Assembly (NCBI RefSeq): GCF_026805325.1
Contig: NZ_JAPRAT010000032.1
Coordinates: 1 to 45,595 of the forward strand
Length of the DNA: 45,595 nt
Direction: 5' to 3'
Origin: Natronobacillus azotifigens
GTDB lineage: Bacteria > Bacillota > Bacilli > Bacillales > Amphibacillaceae
Shown piece by piece: positions 27,901 through 34,471 of this stretch. A model generated the notes under the pieces. That model did not search any database and was not told the DNA's origin. It saw nothing but the letters and a program-made list of their open reading frames with translations. The translations under genes and the position numbers were made by a program. The first letter of the stretch is position 1. The number at the start of each line of letters is the position of its first letter.

Positions 27901-28211
27901 TTTCTAGCCTCAATAATTAGATTGCCATCTTCAACCCAAGCGTTGTCCTCTGTATACGATTGTACTTCATCGTTCCATCTACCATTTGTGGGCTCATCAA
28001 AGCTCCAATTATCCATATTTATTTCATCACCATCAAATTCATCAGAAAAAGTTAAGTTCCACCCATTATCTTCTGGATTTGAGCTTCTGTCTACACCTGC
28101 TCTAGGATTAGCATTTGAACTTTCTGAAGCAGAAACACTACCAATAAAGCTAAAATTAGAACTAACTAAAAGTACTGCTAGTAAAACAATAAATGCTTTT
28201 TTAAGCTTCAT
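24990..28211 (-). CDS. Wall-anchored multidomain beta-1,3-glucanase, GH16
   Basis: A 1073-residue surface enzyme, predicted laminarinase. The signal peptide ends near residue 28. GH16 (about 45-300) has GEIDIMELLGHEP with nucleophile Glu169, Asp171 and acid/base Glu174. Three CBM4/9-like beta-sandwich modules follow (about 315-450, 465-605 and 615-765; each opens with a -NG-FD---W pattern). Next come a beta-rich module ending HFSTYGVFEID (about 770-895), a heptad coiled coil of Leu/Glu/Asn repeats (about 900-990), an acidic linker, and a sorting signal: LPSTA at 1040-1044, hydrophobic segment, KRKK tail. The start has GGAGG 9 nt upstream. It should degrade beta-1,3-glucan at the cell surface and feed the ABC importer encoded upstream. 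Confidence 0.92.
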   Translation of the reverse strand: MKLKKAFIVLLAVLLVSSNFSFIGSVSASESSNANPRAGVDRSSNPEDNGWNLTFSDEFDGDEINMDNWSFDEPTNGRWNDEVQSYTEDNAWVEDGNLIIEARKEDITEPDGQVYNYSSSKLWTKDKKMLTYGRVDVRAKLPEGQGMWPAIWMMPNDEPFYGTWPVSGEIDIMELLGHEPHKVHGAIHYGEPKGAREATYTLENGTFADDYHVFSIEWEPGEIRWYVDDVLFHTANDWFTKHPDNADEYTYPAPFDQPFMLILNISVGGGWPGNPDESTVFPQQMKVDYVRFYEKDEYPVHEKPESAGEVRAPLEDGNYVYNGDFASTDYWTFSKADGGNADFEVNNGALDVKIESGGTSEHAVQVLQAPIHLEQGATYRASFSAKAEDERPVKVKIGGDGDAGWADYAGKDPITISTEWDEYEFEFKMGNSTDVKARYEFNMGQSDIDISFSDVRLEKIADPDPADMIRGPLPTGNYIYNGTFDQGEGRMGFWEFQTDETADATYYIGSAINERRFDALITDGGNDVNSVQLTQSDFRLENGREYELTFDASAEAERDVQVAFTNSDAEVVYEETISLSTETKQHTVQFTMEAEGDNNSILQFNLGGNNNDVYIDNVFLERLPLGVEVGNLLENGIFDSLSGWRREAYNPAKATFSEEDGQAKVSITNIGDADWNIQLFQTGVEIEQGETYEVSFDAKSTLDRPLRVQVQRNGEEDDIWTGYSDQTVTLTEELQTFTYSFEMSEPTDLSSKFGFALGKDDEGLTPEEAHDVFIDNVSVRKVEDPTDPEENIIEVESGTKTPVSSNEVVKLKDTKTSIKMPANLPEGATISIEPVEEPVQNKDRKPAGDVIKVDLQGAEGATGFVLELGYEEGYDDVAIFYYNEDTEEWELVGGDMNPETNTISLTVDHFSTYGVFEIDPETIVEELLNRINDLENRINELENNDDVKELEKLVEQLQNEIEELKASHSDLGDQVSHLETLINELNSKIEELQAQLPDSPEEPENRNGEGGEVESNDEETAEGVDSEETAKDGTKGEGELPSTATNVFNYLLAGMLLLTIGGVSFIIKRKKLG

Positions 28212-28546
28212 GCAAAATAACCTCCATTATTTTTTTAGTAAATTGTGTTGCCAAACGTATTAAAGCATCACCCCCTTAAAGAATAGTTGATTATCTATAC
28301 TACATTGCAGACAACCTACAATATTTTCTTCGATTTGTTATTATTCATGTAGTTGGTTGAAGCTTATTAAAAAGAAACATTTCATTTTAATAAAGCATAT
28401 AGACAACTAAGCTTACCTACTTTATTCAGAAATACTTTTAGCTACATCCTTAAATAATTACTATTACCACATGATGAAGTGATCTTACTATCTTATAAAA
28501 TGATAGATTGCTTTTACGTTTGAATATCTAGTATTTTAGAATCGCT
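28212..28546 (-). other. Leader region of the laminarinase gene
   Basis: About 335 bp, AT-rich, with no gene found on either strand. It would be a long 5' untranslated region if transcription starts near 28580. Apart from the ribosome binding site no distinct structure was seen. Confidence 0.35.
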
Positions 28547-28642
28547 CTCTACTAACACGCGTTAGTAGAGCTTTAAAAAAATAGACAATATGTATATTTC
28601 TTGAATATTTTGTCTATAGATTATCAATCGAAAGCGCTTTCA
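28547..28642 (-). promoter_or_regulatory. Laminarinase control region: 24-bp palindrome, inverted repeat and cre
   Basis: From downstream to upstream: a perfect palindrome CTCTACTAAC-ACGC-GTTAGTAGAG (28547-28570); TAGACA-N23-TGTCTA (28582-28616); and CGAAAGCGCTTTCA (28629-28642), 13 of 14 matches to cre. A plausible minus-strand promoter (TAGACA, about 16 bp, TACATA) lies between the cre and the palindrome. The palindrome could bind one of the two LacI-type regulators or fold in the mRNA. Confidence 0.5.
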
Positions 28643-28789
28643 GTAATGATTTTAAACGATACTTATTAATAAATCAATCGTTTTTTGAATTTTTTATTGT
28701 ACAAGCTAGTAATAATGTATTCGTTTACATTTTTTCTTGGATTGTCTATAGTCTTAAAATTGAATATCTCCAATTATTCTCATTTTGCC

Positions 28790-28803
28790 CGAAAACGTTT
28801 TAG
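28790..28803. promoter_or_regulatory. LacI-type operator-like palindrome
   Basis: CGAAAACGTTTTAG contains the perfect palindrome AAAACGTTTT with the central CG typical of LacI-family operators. It lies between the laminarinase promoter and the second LacI-family gene. Confidence 0.35.
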
Positions 28804-28817
28804 ATGAAATTATTTGA

Positions 28818-28955
28818 GGAACTTACGAGTTAGCGTTAAAACCATTATTTAGCAAGGCTTATTCTGCACTCCCTAAAGGTGTTGAAGTAAAAAATTATGT
28901 AAAAGGAAATGGAGAGACCTTATTTGGTCACCCACTCCTGTCCTATCATAAATAG
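28818..28955 (+). pseudogene. C-terminal fragment of an unidentified gene
   Basis: The plus strand between two minus-strand genes has a 45-codon frame reading ALKPLFSKAYSALPKGVEVK, then NYVKGNGETLFGHPLLSYHK, then a stop. It has convincing protein-like composition but no start codon or binding site, and a stop (TGA at 28815-28817) directly precedes it. It looks like the tail of a deleted gene. The family is not recognised. Its orientation is opposite to every other gene of the beta-glucan locus. Confidence 0.4.
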
Positions 28956-28974
28956 TAATAATTGCATTCTATTA

Positions 28975-30012
28975 TTATAAGTGTAAAGGTTTTTTAACAT
29001 CTTGTATAACAGCAGCACAAGATGTTCTTTCTATTAATCTCACTGGTATTTTAACCGACATCAATTGCTTTTCTATTGTATTGATTTGATCAATGAGAAG
29101 ATTCGCTGCAGTTTTCCCTATTAACGAAGTCTCCTGCTTGATCGTAGTTAACCCTGGAGTCATATATTTACTAATTTGTATATCATCAAAACCAACGATA
29201 GAAAAATCGTTTGGCACATTCAATCCCGCTTCTTGAATTGCTGCAATGGCACCAATTGCCATTAAATCCCCTGCTGCATAAATAGCAGTTGGTGGGTCCT
29301 CTAAGTTCAGAATTTGTTTCATTGCTTCTTTTCCACCCTCATACGTAAAGATGCCGCCATCAACAACGTATTCTGGAACTATTGCTAGGTTATTCTTTTT
29401 CATTGCTTTATAAAAGCCCTTTAACCTCTGCTCTCCAACATATAACGTCTCACTACCATATAGATGAGCAATCTTTTTATGCCCCAACGAAAGTAAATAT
29501 TCAACCGCTAGTTCACTTCCATACACATTATCACTATAAACGACATTTGCTCCCCTCATATCCATATCAATTACGACAGAAGGAACATCAGACTCAATTA
29601 ATTTTTGTAAATTAGGAGAATTTAATGCAGAGCAGACAACAACTACTCCGTCTACACCTCGATATAGAAAGTGGTCGACATATGTTTTCGGTTCATTTCC
29701 GATATTATTGGATGCGAAAAGAAGATCGTAACCTTCCTTCTCAGCGAATTTCTTAAAGCTTTCAATCACAGCATTAAAAAATGGATGCTCAATTCCTATT
29801 CCCGAATCCTCAACAAAAACAACACCAATTGTCCATGATCTTTTCGTTGAAAGCGCTCTCGCACTTGAATTAGGATAGTATCCTAATTCATTTACCGCTT
29901 CGGAAATGATTTTTTTTGCCTTCTCTCCAACATCAGAGTAATTATTAAGCACCTTAGAAACCGTACTAATCGAATATCCTGTTTTTTTCGCGATGTCATA
30001 AATCGTAACCAT
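28975..30012 (-). CDS. LacI-family transcriptional regulator
   Basis: A 345-residue repressor with a typical N-terminus (MVTIYDIAKKTGYSISTVSKVLNN, SARALSTKRS hinge) and a sugar-binding effector domain (GVVVVCSALN, FSIVGFDDIQISKYMTPGLTT). A TTG frame opens at 30027, but GGGGA then places the ATG at 30012 as the start. It follows the DUF624 gene by 32 bp, so it is probably part of the same transcript as the ABC importer and GH1 genes. It likely responds to a beta-glucoside imported by that system; the ligand is unknown. Confidence 0.9.
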   Translation of the reverse strand: MVTIYDIAKKTGYSISTVSKVLNNYSDVGEKAKKIISEAVNELGYYPNSSARALSTKRSWTIGVVFVEDSGIGIEHPFFNAVIESFKKFAEKEGYDLLFASNNIGNEPKTYVDHFLYRGVDGVVVVCSALNSPNLQKLIESDVPSVVIDMDMRGANVVYSDNVYGSELAVEYLLSLGHKKIAHLYGSETLYVGEQRLKGFYKAMKKNNLAIVPEYVVDGGIFTYEGGKEAMKQILNLEDPPTAIYAAGDLMAIGAIAAIQEAGLNVPNDFSIVGFDDIQISKYMTPGLTTIKQETSLIGKTAANLLIDQINTIEKQLMSVKIPVRLIERTSCAAVIQDVKKPLHL

Positions 30013-30044
30013 AACTTTATTCCCCAAATCTAGGTAATGTATTA

Positions 30045-30650
30045 TCAGACTGCATTGAATTTTTTGAAAATCGAATAATTCAAACTCATCAACACGTAGG
30101 CAAAAACGCTAATACCTATTGCGATAAACGCCGTCGGGTAATTTACAGCAATAAGCATATAGGCAAAAAGCCATATTAACTGCATCAATGACAACCCTGG
30201 TCGAGCAAAAACTAAACCAACAGCGGTTTTAAAATAGCGAATTGTTTTTTTGTGCTTGAAGTGAGCCATAACTGAAAAGGTATTGAGAAAACTTAGCACA
30301 ACAACGGTTGCTACACTAAAGATAACAATATAAATATACAAATGAATAGAGCTAGTATAAAAGTATGAAACAAAAGAAAAGTTCACATATATAATATAAA
30401 ACAAAACCAAAAATAATGCACCTATAAGATTTGAGGATACAAATTCGGCTTTATAAAAAGCAAGGTAACTTCGAAACAACGGAATATCTTTCTCTCCTTT
30501 TAACCATTCTCTAATCAAACGGAATACTGCAACTGTTGCTGGCATAAAACCAAAAATGCCTAGTCCAGCGAGAGTAAAAACAAGCCACAAGAAATTTAAA
30601 ACAATGAATCGATAAGCTGTTTCAGCGATCATAAAAATCATTCTGTTCAT
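30045..30650 (-). CDS. DUF624 (YesL-like) membrane protein
   Basis: A 201-residue protein with about five membrane segments, related to the one at 13050-13754: both share a start with AYRF---NFLWL-F-LAG and the FGFMPAT-AVFR--REWL signature. The ATG at 30650 is chosen because GAGGTGATAATA lies just before it; the open frame extends further upstream without a binding site. Here the partner genes are ABC permeases upstream and a LacI regulator downstream instead of a sensor kinase, so the family is not tied to kinases. Its function is unknown. Confidence 0.8.
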   Translation of the reverse strand: MNRMIFMIAETAYRFIVLNFLWLVFTLAGLGIFGFMPATVAVFRLIREWLKGEKDIPLFRSYLAFYKAEFVSSNLIGALFLVLFYIIYVNFSFVSYFYTSSIHLYIYIVIFSVATVVVLSFLNTFSVMAHFKHKKTIRYFKTAVGLVFARPGLSLMQLIWLFAYMLIAVNYPTAFIAIGISVFAYVLMSLNYSIFKKFNAV

Positions 30651-30690
30651 TATTATCACCTCATATATGAATATTACAACCGAGAAAATA

Positions 30691-30722
30691 TAGGTGATTC
30701 CCAATTAATCTGGAATCACCTA
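30691..30722 (-). terminator. Hairpin between permease and DUF624 genes
   Basis: A perfect 11-bp stem TAGGTGATTCC/GGAATCACCTA with a 10-nt loop, followed on the minus strand by TATTTTCTC. It probably reduces read-through from the importer genes into the DUF624-LacI pair. Confidence 0.5.
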
Positions 30723-30770
30723 AAATGCATATCTCCTCAATGCTAAGAAATTAACCTAAATTTTTTTGAA

Positions 30771-30857
30771 GAATGTAATCAAGCCTTTTAGGTCATGCTT
30801 TAAGGTTAACAATCAGTGGTAGAATAAATATCCTGCCACTGATTAAAGTTGATTTAT
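30771..30857 (-). repeat. Half copy of the 182-bp repeat, copy 3 (eroded)
   Basis: The minus strand matches the first half of the repeat at roughly three quarters of positions: AATCAGTGG...CCACTGATTGTTA, then TTAAAGCATGACCTAAA, then similarity fades after CATTC. Hairpin 1 is kept (AATCAGTGG/CCACTGATT) with a changed loop; hairpin 2 is lost. The permease stop codon TAA is again bases 2-4 of the element, exactly as for the GH43 gene at copy 1. Confidence 0.65.
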
Positions 30858-31699
30858 TTTACTGCACCTTCAGACAAACTTTGAATAAATAAACGGTTGA
30901 ACATTAAGAATACAAAGATTAGAGGCACGGTTGCCCAGAATGTCCCTGACATAATCATACCATAATCCATTTGTCTTGAGTCATTCAATGCACGTAACGC
31001 TACTTGTAACGTATGCACCGCTGGATCTCGTAGTACGACAAGTGGCCATAAGAAATCATTCCACACATGCATGAATACGATAATTCCAAGCGTCGCAAAA
31101 GCTGGAAGAATCATTGGTACTACAACATTCCAATAAATACGGAAATTTGAGCACCCATCAATTTTTGCCGCTTCAACAATTTCATATGGTACACCCTCAT
31201 TGATATATTGCCTCATCCAAAAAATACCGAAAGCATTAATTAAACCTGGCACAATGATCGCTCTAAAATCATTTAACCAATTTAACTCCGTAATAATATA
31301 ATACTGCGGAATTAAGCCTAGTTGGGGCGGAACCATCATTGTTACTAGAATCAATCCGAAGAATATGTTTTTACCTTTGAACTCTAATTTTGCAAACGCA
31401 TATCCTGCTAAAGAACATAGAAATAGCGTTCCAAAAGTAATCGATGCAGAAACGAATAATGAGTTCCACATCGCTCCAAAGAAATCAATATTATCTGTTA
31501 CCTTTTGAAAGTTCTCAACTAAATTTGTTCCTGGTGTGAATGGTGGTGGAACAGAATTTATTTCACGATTTAATCGTGTCGCCATGATAAACATATAATA
31601 AAAAGGAAACAAAGAAACTAAAGATCCTCCTACTAAAACCACATAAACAAAAAATTTCTTTATGGAGAATTTCCCTTCTCCAACTTCTCTTGTTGACAT
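30854..31699 (-). CDS. ABC sugar importer permease, second subunit
   Basis: CUT1 permease (MalG-like), 281 residues from the chosen ATG, with about six membrane segments. The ATPase-docking loop is IVEAAKIDGCSNFRIYWNVVVP. The ATG at 31699 follows GGAGGGG at 7 nt; an upstream GTG at 31705 overlaps that site and is less likely. It lies 12 bp after the first permease. It should import beta-gluco-oligosaccharides (laminari- or cello-type) by context with the GH16 and GH1 genes. Its stop codon is embedded in the repeat half copy that follows. Confidence 0.88.
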   Translation of the reverse strand: MSTREVGEGKFSIKKFFVYVVLVGGSLVSLFPFYYMFIMATRLNREINSVPPPFTPGTNLVENFQKVTDNIDFFGAMWNSLFVSASITFGTLFLCSLAGYAFAKLEFKGKNIFFGLILVTMMVPPQLGLIPQYYIITELNWLNDFRAIIVPGLINAFGIFWMRQYINEGVPYEIVEAAKIDGCSNFRIYWNVVVPMILPAFATLGIIVFMHVWNDFLWPLVVLRDPAVHTLQVALRALNDSRQMDYGMIMSGTFWATVPLIFVFLMFNRLFIQSLSEGAVK

Positions 31700-31710
31700 A
31701 TTCACCCCTC

Positions 31711-32634
31711 CTAACTAACTTTACTTTTCTTTGTACGACCGATCAGACTAGATATCCCTAGATTCAGTGCTGTCAATGAAATAATAATGACAAATAGCAC
31801 GATCGCTGCCGCAGATGCAGTTCCAAATGTATTATATACAAATGCATCTCTCCATAAGTAAGCAACTACAGTAATTCCTTCTTCTCTAAAGCCACGTCCT
31901 AAAAAGATCAATGGCTCTGTGAATAATTGTAAACTTCCGATTGTAGCGGTAAACACAACAAACATTACAATTGGTTTTAACATCGGTAGGGTAATTAGAC
32001 GAAGCTGTTGCATGATGGTTGCTCCATCAATTTTTGCTGCTTCATACAACTCTCTTGGAATACTTTGCATTCCAGCTAAGAAGATAATCGTATTGTAACC
32101 AACCCAACGCCAGAATACCATTGTCGCAATTGCAAATTTAACTGGCCAATACTCTGCACCCCAACGAATTGGACCTACATCAAAAAGGCTAAGAATGTAA
32201 TTTGCAAAACCAAAAGGCTGGTTATTAAATACAAGCCCAAAGATAATTGCCACAGCAACAATTGACGTAATATAAGGTAAGAAAATTAATGTTCTAAACA
32301 CATTACGAAAGCGGATAAGTGTTGAATTCAAGGCAAAAGCTATCACCATCGAAACGAGAATCTGTGGTAGCGTTCCTAGCAATCCAATTAAAAACGTGTT
32401 TTTAATTGATGAGTAAAAAATGGGATCGGAAAAGATAAATCTAAAGTTGTTCAAACCATTAAATGTCATTGGGTCTAAACCATCCCAACGAAAAAATGAT
32501 AAGTAAAAGCTAAATAGCATTGGAAACAAACCAAAAATGGCAAATAAAATGAAGAACGGAGAAATAAAGAGATAAGCCGCTACCGCCGTGCGTTTTTTAT
32601 CAGTAAGTCGATTGTTCTTTTTCGTTTTCTTCAA
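31711..32634 (-). CDS. ABC sugar importer permease, first subunit
   Basis: CUT1 permease (MalF-like) of 307 residues with six or so membrane segments after a basic N-terminus (KKTKKNNRLTDKKR). The docking loop is LYEAAKIDGATIMQQLRLITLP. It starts with TTG at 32634, with AAGGGGG 8 nt upstream. It follows the binding-protein gene after a 293-bp gap with a strong hairpin. No ATPase gene accompanies the importer. Confidence 0.88.
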   Translation of the reverse strand: MKKTKKNNRLTDKKRTAVAAYLFISPFFILFAIFGLFPMLFSFYLSFFRWDGLDPMTFNGLNNFRFIFSDPIFYSSIKNTFLIGLLGTLPQILVSMVIAFALNSTLIRFRNVFRTLIFLPYITSIVAVAIIFGLVFNNQPFGFANYILSLFDVGPIRWGAEYWPVKFAIATMVFWRWVGYNTIIFLAGMQSIPRELYEAAKIDGATIMQQLRLITLPMLKPIVMFVVFTATIGSLQLFTEPLIFLGRGFREEGITVVAYLWRDAFVYNTFGTASAAAIVLFVIIISLTALNLGISSLIGRTKKSKVS

Positions 32635-32882
32635 CTTTGCTACCCCCTTGCAAAAAATATTGTATTACTTTCAAAAAATCTTCGGTCTTTTGACAATGTA
32701 GTAACTAGATTGTTGCACAGGACCGATACACTTTGTTGATTTTTTTACTATTCACTAAGATTGTTTCATTTATTCTTATTTTACCAAAACAAAACCACCT
32801 TAGTAACTAGTTGTATATAATAAATCATTCAATTTCGTATATCCTAATGATTTTTGATCAAATTCAGAATTTCCAATAACTG
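32635..32882 (-). other. Gap between binding protein and permease genes
   Basis: AT-rich and gene-free. The decamer TAGTAACTAG occurs twice in direct orientation (about 32699 and 32801), each followed by a TTGT. No promoter was identified with confidence. Confidence 0.35.
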
Positions 32883-32918
32883 GCGTGCCCTAGAAGACAT
32901 TAATCTTTTAGGGCACGC
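32883..32918 (-). terminator. Strong hairpin directly after the binding-protein gene
   Basis: A perfect 10-bp stem GCGTGCCCTA/TAGGGCACGC with a 16-nt loop, 9 bp after the stop codon. On the minus strand no T run follows. Placement matches the hairpin at 8992-9025 in the other importer operon, and it may protect the binding-protein mRNA or cause partial termination. Confidence 0.6.
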
Positions 32919-32927
32919 GCAATTTTT

Positions 32928-34244
32928 TTATCGTTGTAAAATTCTTTCAATTCTACTTACTGCTGCATCCCATTCCTCATCTGGGTCACTACCTGCAGAC
33001 ATGTTATCAATCGCTTCTTTTAATTCTTCATCTACTGGGTAATATAAACGACCTTTGTATACTGGAATTACTGATTGTGCAGCTTCAGAGAATACTTGTG
33101 CTGTTGCAATTCCTCCGAAATATTCATCTTCATAGTCCATAAATTCTGGCATATCATAAACTTGTGGAGATGACGGGAATAAACCATAGTTCAAGAATGC
33201 TTCTAATTGTTGTTCTGGAGCTGTTAACCATTCGATAAAATTGTAAGCTTCTTCAGCATGTTCACTTTCTGAAGGAACAGTTAGGTAAGATCCACCCCAG
33301 TTTCCAGCACCTTCAGGCATTGTTGTAATTGACCAAATTCCTTCTTCAGGGCTGTTATCTTTGATTTGTCCTTGCATCCAAGCTGGAGCTAGCATTGTTG
33401 CGTAAGTTCCTTCTTCCATTCCAGCAAACCATTCTGGAGTCCAAAGTGGAATATCTCCTACTAAACCTTCATCAAACAAGTTCGCAACATAATCATATGC
33501 TTCTCTAATTTGAGGATGGTCATCAATAATTAATTCATCATCTTCATTGAAATATTGTTGTGTTGCTTGGTCACGACGCGCGTTGAATACTAGTTCTCCT
33601 GCGTCCGTCATTAACTTACCAGTTTCTTCATAGATTTCTCTAGCAACTGCTTCATAATCTTCCCATGTGTTAACTAATTCATTAACAGCTTCTGGAGAAG
33701 AATCAAATCCTGCTTCCTCAAAAACATCTGTACGATAGAACATTACTGTTGGTCCAATGTCTGTTGGAAGACCAAATTGGAAAGTACCGTCTGCATTTCC
33801 TCCATTTTGGAATACCCAATCAAGGAAGTTGTCTTCTACATCGGCTGCTCCTAAGTCAAATAAATTGTGAAATGCATCCTCTGCATTACGGTAACGCTCA
33901 ATCTGAGCCTCTTCTACCATTGCGATATCTGGTGCACCACTACCTGCAGAGATTGATGTGAATAGGTTATCATGCACATCATTCATGTCAGCGTTTTGAA
34001 GATTAATGGAGATATGTGGATTTTGCGCTACATATTCTTCGATTAATACATCGTAGCCAGTATTACCAAACTCCCAGAATACTAATTCGATCTCACCATC
34101 ACCGAAACTTTCCTCTGTTGTTTCCGGATCATTTGCTGAATCATTTGCAGAATCGTTATTATCGTTTCCGCCACCATTACACGCTGCTAATAATAAAATT
34201 GCTAAAACCATAAATGCCGTTAATTTTAAAAATTTTGACATCAT
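32928..34244 (-). CDS. Sugar ABC transporter substrate-binding lipoprotein
   Basis: A family 1 binding protein of 438 residues. The lipobox LLAAC is near residues 18-22, then comes a Gly/Asn/Asp-rich linker (GGGNDNNDSANDSAND), then the binding domain beginning IELVFWEFGNTGYD and ending with the typical EAIDNMSAG-DPDEEWDAA helix region. Two adjacent ATGs are possible; AAGGGGGAAGT precedes both. It is the extracellular receptor of the beta-glucan importer. The ligand (laminaribiose, cellobiose or longer) is inferred from the surrounding GH16 and GH1 genes. A cre box lies 120 bp upstream. Confidence 0.9.
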   Translation of the reverse strand: MMSKFLKLTAFMVLAILLLAACNGGGNDNNDSANDSANDPETTEESFGDGEIELVFWEFGNTGYDVLIEEYVAQNPHISINLQNADMNDVHDNLFTSISAGSGAPDIAMVEEAQIERYRNAEDAFHNLFDLGAADVEDNFLDWVFQNGGNADGTFQFGLPTDIGPTVMFYRTDVFEEAGFDSSPEAVNELVNTWEDYEAVAREIYEETGKLMTDAGELVFNARRDQATQQYFNEDDELIIDDHPQIREAYDYVANLFDEGLVGDIPLWTPEWFAGMEEGTYATMLAPAWMQGQIKDNSPEEGIWSITTMPEGAGNWGGSYLTVPSESEHAEEAYNFIEWLTAPEQQLEAFLNYGLFPSSPQVYDMPEFMDYEDEYFGGIATAQVFSEAAQSVIPVYKGRLYYPVDEELKEAIDNMSAGSDPDEEWDAAVSRIERILQR

Positions 34245-34363
34245 ACTTCCCCCTTGGAAATTTAATTTGGTTGACTTGGTTAAAAAAACTTAATAGCAAA
34301 ACACGTTATCCCTGCTTCGCCATCACCTCCTTTAAGTTTCATTTCACCTTTGTAAGTCATTGA

Positions 34364-34377
34364 TGTAATCGCTTTCT
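34364..34377. promoter_or_regulatory. Cre box upstream of the binding-protein gene
   Basis: TGTAATCGCTTTCT fits the CcpA consensus TGWAANCGNTNWCW at all positions. It lies between the GH1 stop and the binding-protein start, suggesting a separate, glucose-repressed promoter for the importer genes. Confidence 0.6.
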
Positions 34378-34418
34378 ATTTGCGCATTAAGATCCGTCTT
34401 ATTACAAGTAAATGTCTT

Positions 34419-34448
34419 GAGGTTACTTCTCGGATTCAGAAGCACCTC
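34419..34448 (-). terminator. Hairpin after the GH1 gene
   Basis: GAGGTGCTTCT pairs with AGAAGTAACCTC (one small internal loop) on the minus strand, 24 bp after the GH1 stop. The tail CAAGACATTTACTTG is not T-rich enough for a certain terminator. Confidence 0.4.
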
Positions 34449-34471
34449 GAAACAATTATATATCACTGAAA

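Noticed and set aside
29848..29861. Cre-like TGAAAGCGCTCTCG within the second LacI-family gene
   Set aside because: It encodes the conserved hinge motif ARALSTK and deviates from cre at two positions, so it is most likely chance.
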